From NCBI RefSeq assembly GCF_004027225.2, contig NC_044283.2, positions 15,766,992-15,830,991 on the forward strand: 64,000 bases of DNA, given 5' to 3'. The position numbers were made by a program, and so were the translations under genes. This stretch comes from Strigops habroptila (taxonomy: Eukaryota; Chordata; Aves; Psittaciformes; Psittacidae). Below the pieces are notes generated by a model. It was not told the origin of the DNA and did no database searches. It saw nothing but the letters and a program-made list of their open reading frames with translations. Below, piece after piece: positions 1 to 40,200 of this stretch (position 1 is its first letter; each line of letters opens with the position of its first letter).

Positions 1-114
1 TTATTCCAGTTGTTCTCATTGACTACTTATTTTCAGGATGTGTTTTTGAAAATGTTCAGACATTGTGTTTGAATGCATAAATATACTACTTTGGGGTTTT
101 TTCTCCCTTGATAG

Positions 115-28502
<28,388 letters not shown>

Positions 28503-29230
28503 TACAGACCAGTGGGATTACCTCAAGAAACTTCCTTATGTAGGGGACAAATATAACAGATTTCTCACACTGCTGATTTGAGCTATCTCAAGTACTTTAA
28601 AAATCAAATGAGGTTTTTAGTAGCTGCAAAGACGAGTGTTACTCACTCTACAGCCACTGATGAGACTACTTACCACCGCCAAGGAAGAGACTGATAGCTT
28701 GGAACTCCAGTACTAATAGGTGATTCTTATGCCATGTTTATTGCTCCCAATGGGACACCACTCAAGAGCATTACAGATGCCCACATACGTTGACACTGCA
28801 GAGTAACACAGCAGTTCAGCCACCTCATTTCTAGGTATCAGAGGGTTTATTTTATCTACAGCCTTTCTTCCTCTTCAAAGTGGCAGATACAGTTACAGTT
28901 TACCAGTACTCCAGTTCCTGAATGAAGATCAGGAGTATTTACCCACAAGTACATTTCATGCACCGAAGAGCCATCACTGAAGACCATACTTCAGTTTTTA
29001 AGAGGCGGTTTCATCTGCTGCTCCACAGTTAGTGGCTGTATAATGGCAGCACCATTTAGAGGTGTAAGATGACATTTTCTTTAGAAGTTAAATGCTTCAT
29101 CTTTAATAAATATTTATGACAAAACCTAAGTGGAAGCTCATTCATTTTATACAAGAATTTGATTAAATTACTTTGGAGTATGAAGTCCTCATCTGCAAGT
29201 TACCCTAATAAAAGACTATCAAAAGAATAG
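28503..29230 (+). other. CC2D2A: CC2D2A 3' UTR with two poly(A) signals
   Basis: Sequence after the stop runs to AATAAA at 29105-29110 and another at 29207-29212, giving UTRs of about 620-720 bases. Which signal is used cannot be told. No other gene is seen here. Confidence 0.6.
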
Positions 29231-29260
29231 TTTACTAAAAACAAAATTTGCATATTAATA

Positions 29261-29391
29261 TCATAGAATGGTTTAGGTTGGAAAGGACCTTAGAGATCAC
29301 CTAGTTCCAACCCCTCTGCCACGGGCAGGGACACCTTCCACTAGACCAGGTTGCTCAAGGCCCTGTCCAGCCTGGCCTTGGACACTGCCAG
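29261..29391 (-). mobile_element. CR1 LINE 3' fragment
   Basis: The + strand reads TCATAGAATGGTTTAGGTTG, CACCTAGTTCCAACCCCTCT and GACCAGGTTGCTCAAGGCC, a well-preserved CR1 3' end in reverse. It starts about 50 bp past the second CC2D2A poly(A) signal. Confidence 0.9.
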
Positions 29392-29553
29392 CATATGCAA
29401 GTAGTGGTGGCAATAGTGCCAATACTGATACAAATATATATACTTTTCCTGCAGTTCCATTGCTAATCACCCTCTTCCAAGTGAAAATGACAGCCTTCAA
29501 AAACAGGCAGGATGGGCAGGGGACACCTGTCTGCCTTATACAAAGGTGGTGAC

Positions 29554-30158
29554 TGATGTGGTTTAACCCACACAGCCGATCCCTCGCTTCCCCCCACCCA
29601 GTAGGGTGGGGAGGAGAATCAGAAGGTAAACCTCGTAGGTTGAGATAAGAACAGTTTAATAATTAAAGTACAATACTAATAGTACTAGCAATAATAATAA
29701 TGAAAAGAGAAATAAAAAGATATTAAACACCACACACACCCCCCCCCAAAAAAAACCAAAACCCAACCCAACCAAACAAAAAAACACCCAACAAACACAA
29801 GTGATGCACAATACAATTGCTCACCACCCACTGACCGATACCAGCCCGACCCCAAGCAGCAACTGACTTCCCCCGGCCAACTCCCCCCAGTTTCTACACC
29901 GAGCATGTCGTGCTGTGGTATGGAATACCCCTTTGGCTAGTTTGGGTCAGGTGTCCTGTCTCTGCTTCCTCCTGGCTTCTTCTGCCCCTCGTCACTGGCA
30001 GAGCATGAGACTGAAAGTCCTTGATCAGGGTAAGCATTACTTAGCAACAGCCAAAACATCGGTGTGTTATCAGCACTGTTCTCAGGCTGAAGCCAAAACA
30101 CAGCACGGCACCAGCTACTAGGAAGAAAATGAACTCTATGCCAGCCTAAACCAGGACA
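29554..30158. mobile_element. Solo LTR of an avian endogenous retrovirus
   Basis: The stretch opens with TGATGTGGTTTAACCCACAC and closes with AGCCTAAACCAGGACA, giving TG...CA ends. Inside are GTTGAGATAAGAACAGTTTA, a CA/AACA-rich stretch (29732-29795), TGGTATGGAATACCCCTTTG and TACTAGGAAGAAAATGAACT. From memory this order is typical of an LTR family common in non-galliform birds. No retroviral coding sequence and no second LTR is in the window, so it is a solo LTR. I could not find a clear target-site duplication, so the edges may be a few bases off. Transcriptional orientation is not certain. Confidence 0.75.
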
Positions 30159-30640
30159 CCACCCACCCCTCCTCTGCCTGAGGAAACCACCTTGCCAGTC
30201 ATGAGCTGGTGGCCACTGAAGTTTGCACCTGAGCATGGGCTACAACACTCCCTCTTGCCATGGGCTCTTCCCCGCACCACCACGCACACACTCATGCACT
30301 ACTCAAACATCACTCATCTCTTCCTAGCTCAGGTTTCACTCGGCCCGACAGTGGATTCTCTGCCTCCCTGCTAATCTCTGCTGTTCTCTGCAAATCAAAT
30401 GGGGAAAAACATAACGTTGTCTTCCATGGATTTCATGTTAATAAAAACAGGCTTCCTTGGAAGCTGTATCAAAAATACATCTTAGCACTGTTAGGGGAAT
30501 AAAAAACCCAAACCAAAGCACAACCCCACACACACTGCAGGTTCACAGCTCTTCAACACCCACCCCATCTCTGCAGCCCACTGGCATGGTACGCCTGCAT
30601 ACCACACCTCGAAAGCAAGTATAACTCAAGTGCTATGCCA
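30159..30640. other. Intergenic space between convergent genes
   Basis: About 480 bases between the LTR and the FBXL5 poly(A) region. It appears unique, and short open frames here have no support. Confidence 0.6.
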
Positions 30641-31222
30641 GGGTTTTACTGGTGGGAATGTTTTATTTGAGTATGTCTTTCAAGCCCAAATACAAAACCA
30701 AATGCAAAAGGAAGGTGGGAATTTCCCTAATTTTGCAATATAAAGAACGACTTCAGGATGAGGGGAAAGGGGAAGAAACAAGGCTCCTAAAGAGATAGAA
30801 CTGTTACCCAAATGCAAACAATACATTTCAAATTCTCTGCAGAGCTTTATATTGTACTTACGGATTCAAAACAGAAAAAAAAAGCCCATTCACTTAACAC
30901 AAAATAATCCAGTAAAGTCTATTTAAGTGCCAAACTTGGAAGAAAGTGGCATAAAACAAAAAAGAAATCTGAATGTTTTCCCATCTTCCCCAAATTAAGT
31001 AAAACAAAACCCAACACCCTTCAAACCAACTGAGACTGTGAGATTGTTACAACACTGTACAGTACACTCATAATTAAGATTCTGAAGTTGTGGGCAGGGT
31101 CAGGCTAGTAGAACAAATCTCACTCCAAGGATTGTTAACACAAGATGCGAACTGTAAGTAAAGTGCATGAAAGGAAGCCTGCTCAGCTAAATGAAGTAGA
31201 CTGAAAGGTCAGGAGTCAGCGG
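30641..31222 (-). other. FBXL5: FBXL5 3' UTR
   Basis: Reading leftward from the stop, the first AATAAA on the minus strand is at 30662-30667 (TTTATT on +). That gives a 3' UTR of about 580 bases. The cleavage point near 30645 is inferred. Confidence 0.6.
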
Positions 31223-31299
31223 TCATTCGCCAGAGCGGCAGCAGGCCCGAAAACCACACTGCAAATTCTGGCATCCACTGGCGGTTTCAGCATGAGGAC
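31223..31299 (-). CDS. FBXL5: FBXL5 exon 11 (residues 665-689, stop)
   Basis: On the minus strand the acceptor TTTTTGTGCAG precedes [20 protein letters not shown] and CRSGE, then TGA at 31225-31223. Cys674, 684 and 685 match the human tail cysteines linked to the iron-sulfur cluster. Confidence 0.96.
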
Positions 31300-34200
31300 C
31301 TGCACAAAAACAGAACACATGTGAAAAGAAGAAAAGGCCATTTGTTCAGATCCAGAATCCTCAGAACCTGGTAATTCAGAAAGTATCTCCTTTTTATTCT
31401 TGCGTTCAACTTCATTCAGCACTGTGAGGTCTGAAACACTGCCAGCACTAGCACAGTGTAAGTGTGCTCAATTTGTGCTCTGGTAGCTTAGTCCCAGGAA
31501 GATAACACATTCAAAGTGACACAGATGTACGATGAGCACTACATAAGCAAGTTTCAGCAAGCTCTCACAGCACGCTTTCAGAATTGAGGTGTATTTTCAC
31601 AATGCATATTTAACGCCCAGTTTTCCAACTCAGATGACAACCTCATGGCATTACCGAAGCAACCATAATCTCCAAAAGGATTTCTACCATAATGGAAACA
31701 GGTTTTTAGTCTGGAAGGTTTTTTCCACCATGAACACTTCCTGGTTGGCCAGACCTCACATAGTCTGACTGGAGAGTCAAAAACAAAAGAGAAAAATCAC
31801 CTTTAGCATCACGGCAGTTACCAGAAGCCATAAGGCTAAAAACCAGCCATTCCGAAAGAGTTGTCAGCACAGACAGTACAAACCAACATGGTAATTCTAC
31901 CCACCTCCACTTACCTTCGCTTACTGTTAGCCCTTTAACTTGACATGTTAAAGTGATCACGAGATAAGAAGCTATTACATTTATTAGTGCAGGATTTTAT
32001 TTCCTGCAGCCTGCTTTAGAGACACAAACGTTTACATTCAGGTTGTCTGAGCTCTGGCACCTGACATAAATTGGAAGTGGGTTGCAGAGTTATTAAAGCT
32101 GGGAAAGACCTGACCAAAACAACCCAATTTTCTCCCCCTTTGTATTTGAGACAAATCAAAGAATATTTAAGGTGGGTTTAATGCATTTAGAAAAGACTAG
32201 CAAAATCATGTAATGAACTAAGGCACCACGCTCTGTCTGGCTTGTTTTTTTTCTCTTGAGCAGTAATTCAAAGTCACAATTCAATTAATTTCCAAGAACC
32301 TGGTGTCTGGAAACCAGCTTTCTGCTTCATGCCACACACTGCTGAGCACCATTCTACAAGGTAATTAAGTTAACACGCATGAGACTGAATAAAACAAACC
32401 TGAAGCTATAAGGAGGGACAATGGTTACAGGATGCAAAATAGTAAACTTCCATTTGTCAGTAAACTCATTTTCCTTTTCAAATCTTTATTCACCTGGACT
32501 AGACTTTGAGCCTCCAAGTCACTTACGAGCTAGAGTTTGAAAGCCTCTTCGTAAGTCCTTTAAAAAGCAGACTCGGTGCTTCTGAATAGCTGGTTTAGCA
32601 GAGCATGTTCTGGGCAGCAGCATTTTCCAAGTCGTAGCTGACCTTCCTCATCATTGCCACAGCTAAGCAGCACATGAGTAAATCTGAAGCAACTGTCACA
32701 TTTCTAGTAAAATGCTTGTTAGAGAACCACAGTTCTACAGGTCACAGTTATGTACAGAACCACAACATCCCAAGGAAGGGAATACTCAGTATGTTTCAGT
32801 ATCGGTTGCCATCCTTGTCTTGCTCATTTTAAGAATGTTCTTCCTCATGCTCATAACTGGAACATAAAACCTGTCCTTCCAGGTCTGACCAATGTCCATC
32901 TAACACTAACTTCATCACTGGCAACAGCAAGTGTTATCTAGGGAGACAATATACACTTATCGTGCACACCTTTTCCGTCTCCCCAGCATACCTAGCTGTT
33001 GTAGTAGAGACATTAAAGTCCAGCCCCTGTAGTATTTGTTTATGGCTCAGTCCTGCATGCACTTGTTTAACCTCTTCCTAACTGCTTCCACAACTCTGAC
33101 AGGACCGAGTTCCAGAAGTCCACTACATTGTACATCTGCTTTAAATCACTTGCCTGCCCGCTTCGTCTACTGTCACTGGGCTCTGATACTGCAGAATTTG
33201 GAGAGTTACTGCTGCACATTCACCTCATCTACTGCTTTCCAGTTCTACAAGCAGCCATCCCCCTTTCAGCCTTCTCATTCCCAGACTGAAACATTCCAGC
33301 CTTTTAAGCGTCTCCTTGCAAGACAGCTGCTCAGTTCCCTTTTTTCAGCAGACCTGTATCTTCTGTAACTCCATTACATACACTCCTCAAGATGGGAAGA
33401 CCAAAACCACATGCAGTACTCCAAACGTGAGTGCCCCAAGGCTTCCAGGACCATGCAGCAACACTCTCTATCTCGTTCTCAACACCCTGATGATGCACAA
33501 CATTGGTGGCTTTTCTGGCTGCTGCTGCAAACAGGAAAGATCTCAGAATTAGCACCGACAGCTCTCCGAAATCATTGTCTGCATGCTGCAACTGCCAGCT
33601 CTGAATTCAGCTTCATGCAATCACAGTTTGATTATTCCCAACCACACACATATAACATACACACAGCTGTACTGAAGCTCCTAAGAGGTCCTTCTGGATA
33701 TCTGCAGCAGCCCAGTACCACTCAAAAACTTGGAAATTACTGTGTGCATTTCTTACACCACAACAGCAATGGAAATGCTGAGTGAGATCGATCACAGCAC
33801 AGAACTGCAGGGGAGCACGAGAGGAACAGGACACGACACAGGGGAAGACAGGGAGAGATGTCACCTTCCAGATCCCTATCCATCCTGAACAGTGACCATT
33901 AAGCCCTGCCCTTTCTTCCTATCATTTAATTAGCTTTCAGTTTTTAAACAGGCCTATAGCAACTTAAAATCTCAAAAACTTAGACATTTCAAAATAAACT
34001 GCACCATCTGAAAAGTTTATAGCTTCATTTTCTAATTTATTAGGCACTGAACGACAACTGACATTAACCATACCACAGTGAAAACTCACCCTTCTGCATT
34101 TCTTGTCCCATGTCTAATCCTCATACCGACACTAACTTTCCTTTATAGCTTCTGATAAAGAACTCTGATAAAATCAAATACTCAGGGTTCAAACCACATC

Positions 34201-37200
34201 TCCTGAGATCTGCCACCCTGTATTTTTTCTTAGCATACACAGCCAATTCCCATAATTTGCAGGGTATTTTACACTCTTACTACAATGTAGTAAGTGTCAT
34301 TACTGGCAAATTTAAAAGTAAGGCTATTTGGTTATGACTCATTTCATTTATGTTTTGACATGTCAATTACCTCCTCCATCACAAGTCATTTATTTCCTCT
34401 ATAAATGACCTAGCCCTCCTTAGCTTATTCTTTTTACATTTGATACAGATAACAAAATTCAAATGCCTTTGCTTTTGCTAGCCAGAGAGAATGTGGTTTT
34501 GTTTCCCTGGCTCTGATTACTCCAACTGACTCTGGCTACATCTCCTTGGCTTCCTAATCTCAGATTTCCCCAGTCTTTACTACTGACCTCATCTGGACTG
34601 GACTTTGTTTTCAAACTATCTGAGCTCAAACAAAGTCTTTAATCTTGCCAAAAAACATTCTTTCACGTTTCCTTTGGACTCTATAAACAAGGTCTCCATC
34701 TCGCTTCACTGATGCACTAGGTTAAGCAATATGGTAACTGTATACAGTTCCTCTCCTATTGCCCAGTGAATGAGATGGTAATTTCAGATCTTAGAATGGG
34801 GCTGAATCACTTTCAGAAGGGTCCCTTCTCTTTCTACGGACTGTGATGACTTAACAAGTGCTAGCAGTGCAGTGTGCTTTGGGCTGGTTCACCTGGGAAA
34901 GCAAAGTTAATTGGATCTCATCTAACCTGCTACAGTCTATGTTACTGGTTTAGTCACCTCTAAACTGGATTACTGTAATGCTCTTTATGTGCACATCTGA
35001 TTACTCAGATGCTTCGGATGACCCAGAATAAAGGCCTGTTTACTCGTGATGAACAGCTGTGTTTTCAAATAAAGTACATATAAGCATGTCTTGCAATAGA
35101 AGAGGAGCACAGCTATTTCATTGCTCCATTTTGTTACACATACTAGTGAAACAAAAACTAGCTGAAGTTTTCTAGAAAGAAGTTAGGCATTTCACCAAGA
35201 ATACATGAGAATCCAGACCACGACCGTGGTGAAAGGACCCCTCCAGCCAGGACAACCGCCTGCCACCACCACATCCCTTCAGCCACTTGTTCTAGCTCTC
35301 GCCTGTGGTGGCAGAAACATTCATGTGGTCTATAGCAAGATAGATCCCTGACCTGCCTAGAAAGAGAGAAGAGGACTTGGGGGGGGGAAGTTCTTGATTG
35401 AGTTTATCAAGTAACTGCACAAAGACTAATGCTGGCCACAGGAAAGCAGGAAGAATGAGCTGGGAAGAACACAAAGGAGGGAAGGAAAGACAATTCTTTT
35501 TCACAGCCACCACCAGCGAGAGGCTCCATCATCAATACTGCACACTGTATGTGATGGTAATGTAGCAAAAGTCATGCATTACAAGGGAATTGCTAAAAAA
35601 AAAAAAAAAAGCCAAATTAAGCTTTACCTTTGAAAAAATACATGACCGCAATACTAAATTGAAATGTGAGTTTACTAAGTGTTACTCTCTATCAGCCTTT
35701 GGCAAAGTTACACTTACAGACCTTTATGAGAGCACCTTGGTTATCTGTAGAACTTCAAGAGTTTGGTCTCTCTAACAACAATGCATTCCCATATGAATCT
35801 GCACACAGGAGTCCATATATCTTAAGAGAAATTGCAAAGTCCTGGCTCCATTGCGGGAAGACAGATCAAACTGTGACAAGAGAATTTCAAAATGCCAGAA
35901 GACTGAATCATCAGAATTACCACAGCTTTACTTCATTAATGCCCTATTTCTTTAATTACAGCACCTGAGGACTACACCATTAAAAAACTCTAGAAACTGA
36001 ATCATATGTGAAAGCTTCAAAGAGTGACTGGTGCAGAAATTAGGGAGCCCCATTCTTCTAATCCTGAAGCTGAGAGCACTCCTTCAAAAGTGAGTATACA
36101 ATAAGGAGATTGAACACAGCTGGATACAACAGCCCACGGGGAAATACAAACTTGATGTGGCAAGAGACAACTCAAACACTGGATTCTTCTTACTGACCAA
36201 ATGTGTTTGAGACATGAAACAAAATCAGCAGTTAGAAAGGGTATATACTGACAGATTTGTTTTCAGCTGCAGCTGAGGATTATCTAACTCCAAGTCTCCA
36301 GTGTTGAGCAAAACAGAAGTAGAGATCCTAAACATTAGTATGCACACCAAGAACTGAAGTCATACTAACAGCAAACAAACAAAGCAGATTTGGAAGTGTG
36401 TGCAAATTCATGGCTTCTGCTCATAAAACCTGCATCAAATTACTGCTGTGCAGCAGCCGGCTGTGACTCAGATCCAACTGAGTCGATCTAACCACAGCTG
36501 CCCTACCTTTTTAGTTTTAGTCTATTAAAAATGTAGAGCAGCTATGGTTAGACCAGCACTTGAAATGCTGCAAACTGCAAGCAAACATGCCAACCAAGCA
36601 AGTCCAGCAAGCCCTTCACAAAGAAAATCCAGGGAAGCTCAAGGGCCCCCAGGCTCAGTGTTTATAGACAAAAACATCTGAAAACAGGCTGTAGGTGAAA
36701 GTAATGCCCTGATTTGTCACCAGATGACAAAGTGGTATCTTTATTATTCAGAGATGGCTGAATTCCATGCTGTTGGCTCCATTTTTTGCTCTGCAAGACT
36801 GATGGGTTTTCCCAAATGAACCCAGAACACATCTCCTTCCCCAAAAATAATCCCCGATAAACTGGTAGGTGAAGAAAATTATGAAATTATTCTCCACAAG
36901 CTTACAGCGCAGGAGTCTTTGTGCAGCAGTTAATATAATACAACCCATACATGTGCAAAGAAACAAAACAGATAGGGATTGATTTAAATGACACAGCTAT
37001 CGCTTTCCCTACAGTTACTTCAGAAATACCAAGTGATACAGAAATAGCTCAAGCTGTTGCAGAAATCCTGCTGCCCACAGAGCAGAATAAGGAATTAGTT
37101 TTGCACTTAATAGTCCCATCACAATGAATTTGAGTGAAAATACAAAGAACAGTACCCAGATAAAGCTGCAGGGGATTCAGCTATAACAGGTTATTTCCCA

Positions 37201-40200
37201 CTTTAAAATTTTGCTTAGGATACCACTCTAAGTTTTCATCGGCTTCCTTCTTATAGAAAACAGCCACAAACTTCAGAGATGCTACCATTTCTCAATAGAT
37301 GTGAGAAGTCAGAGCATTACAGCCTCACTCTCCTCTTGATTCCTCTCTACAGCAGTAACTGTTCACCCAAAGGCATGCATTTATGGAACCAAATAGAGCT
37401 TATAAGGCTCACAGCTTCCAGCAGGCAGTGAATAAAAGGAAGGAAATAAACAGGAAGAGGATCAGGACAACTTTAAAGGGTAATTCCAAACAGTATTCTG
37501 TTCAAATATAAATAATTCCTTGAGGATACTAGGGAACAGCCAAGCTTTAAAGTGGTGGGCTCACACAAGGGATTCTGGCTTTGTAAACTAAATACTAACG
37601 CGACATAGTGTACTTTAGGGATGAGGAAAGAAACAGAAACATCTGAAGACAAACCAGAACATCAACTCTGGTATTACTGACAGAAATGAAAACGGGGGAA
37701 ATATCAAGGAACTGGGTGTAAAAGGAAAAGGCTTTTAACTGGTCTTTGAAGACACCTTTAAACTCAGCACAATGCAGAAAGGAGAGTCAGTGAAGGATTT
37801 TAAAAAAGGAACCTTCAAGTTTTCAGGTTGAAATGCCAGAAGATTTTTAAAAGCTGCATTCTAGATGGAAGGGAAGGAAGGAACAAAAAGCAAGAGTCTC
37901 AAAAGAAGTGTCAAAGAAGTGCATAAAGTGCAAAAAAATTATGGAAGGAGAGTATTATTTAATACTTTCACCTCTAATAGTAGGATCCAATCCAAGTGCA
38001 TCACCTTAAGTCAATTTCAATGAATTGAATACTCAAACGTCAGTACAGATTTACTTGTAGTACCAAAGCTCTGGCATCCTGCTGTGGCTGCAGCTCAATA
38101 TAGATGCAAATTATTAAGCTGAACATCTTGAACTACCAGGGAATATAATTTTGTTTTACACACAATTAGCTCTTACAATGCTGTGAACTCAGTTGTTATC
38201 CTCCTTTTCCCTTCCCTTCTGTTGCACTTACCTGTTTTAAATTCACACATGGAATACAAGTCACACCATGGTTCCCATCTCTCATACTATGAATGCTTAC
38301 TGGACCTAACATAACAGACTGAATCCCAGTGTGGTAAAGTGGTGAAAATACTTGCACCATAAACATATTTTATGCATTTATCCAGATCCTTCTCCAGCTT
38401 AGATCCATCTCTAAGTTGCTGAATCAAGCAAAACCAGAAAAACTAAATTACATTTTCCATAAGGACATGTGATGGTAGGATCAGAAGTATCCTATACCAA
38501 AACTACTGCAATATGGCAGGTTTGCACAGCAAAATATGAGTAATTCCTTCCCTAAAAATCACCACTTTGGAACAAATCTAGTGAAGCCTCTGTCTGAAGC
38601 TATGACCATAAAGAAAACATGCAACTACACAGTTTACAGGGAAGATATGGAAGGGGCTAGTGTGTGTCAGCTATATGGAGACTTACTTTCTAGCCCCTAT
38701 TACTTATGCTAAAGTATGTAGACTAAAAATGCCTTTCTAGGTAATACAGAACTGTACCAGTGTCAAGGAAAACAAAACAAAAGAACAAATGAGGCAAATC
38801 TGATTTAACAGTTGTCATTTCATAATTAATGTGTGAAACTCAGTGCTACACAGCCAAGCAAAAAAAAAGTGGTGTTTTGGTTGTTCTTTTTGGGCTTTTT
38901 AAGTGTCCTTAAATCAAGCAAACACTGCTCCCCAGAAAAGCATCACACCTTCATAAAAAGACATTACCGTTAATGTTGTCACAGTAGTAAAAGTGTTCAT
39001 CTTTTAGAGAAGGGCATGCAGAAACTAAATCCTGCAGGCCCGCACCAGTTACAGAGAGACAACCCGAGAGGTTAAGGTGTTCCAAATGCGGCAGTCCTCC
39101 TCCCAGCATCAACGCCCTGTTAACAGACACAAGAGAGGTGTTAGGAGCCCACACAGCCTAGAATGACAAGTACTCCACTAGTCACAAGGTCACCCACTTG
39201 ATGGTTTCTCCTAACAAAAAACAAACCAACCAAACCAAAACAGACCTCTAATAAACAATGTAGTTTTAAGCCTCATGGGGGTATAACACCTGAGCAGTCA
39301 CTCCCTGTCAGGCTGCTTCCTTGCCTGTGAACTCAGACTGCAGCCAGCCCAAATTCAATCACGAACAAGCTCACACACTTGAAAAAGACACCAGGCTTGA
39401 ATCACCAACCTACAGATCCAAGCCATTCTCTTTCCTCAGGGATGCAAAACTATTCTGGTGAGTGCAAGAAGCATTTGTTGCAGCACACTCTCAGGTCTTA
39501 AATACTGTCTTTTATCTAAAAAGCACCAAAGGGAAACTGGTACCACAACTAAACACTTCCCATGACTCAATGAACAAATCTCCCTTTGGTCCTGGATTAC
39601 TGAGTCATGAAACTGAGCAGTAACATGCAAACTACACACAGCATGACCTCATCAGCACCTCATGAAACTCAGCAGTACAACACTGGAAGAGCACCAGCTC
39701 TAACAGAAAGCACAGCTATCCGAAGCTTACTCTGAGCAAGACTAACATTAGTGAGTGAAGCGTCTCAGAACCACCACCATGGGGACACATGAGAACAGCT
39801 GGTACTTCTGAACTTCAAATGGGGATGAAGCTTCCCATAATGCTGCCTCACACTGTTTCTCAGTTGACTACAGCATACAGTACAGGCAGGCATACAGAAG
39901 TCTTCCCACTCCAAGAAGCTTTACTTAGTCCTAAGTGCTGCAGCACACCTGCAAATGTCTGCAAGTACTTCAGCCTCATCCCATTTTCACTATAAAGCAG
40001 TACTCCATTTTCCTGACACAATACAAAATATCAAGTATCACACATAGGAAATTTTTTAACTCCTGAAGCCATCTAAATGTTCAACTTTTGTTTTCCTCCT
40101 TTGTTACATGAAGTCATATTTAACACGCCACACATAAAAAATTATCATAGAATCATTTAAGTTTGAAAAGACCTTTAAGATCAAGTCCAACCATTAACCC

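Larger units (their letters stand above)
31300..38967 (-). other. FBXL5 intron 10, with fossil LINE sequence
   Basis: A 7.7-kb intron. It holds a diverged CR1/L3-like stretch (33030-33560), a fossil LINE reverse-transcriptase end (34860-35045) and a poly-A run (35595-35610). The rest looks unique. Many open frames on both strands have no support. Confidence 0.7.

Noticed and set aside
29554..30158. Possible full retrovirus around the LTR
   Set aside because: No second LTR or retroviral coding sequence is seen on either side; only a solo LTR is supported.
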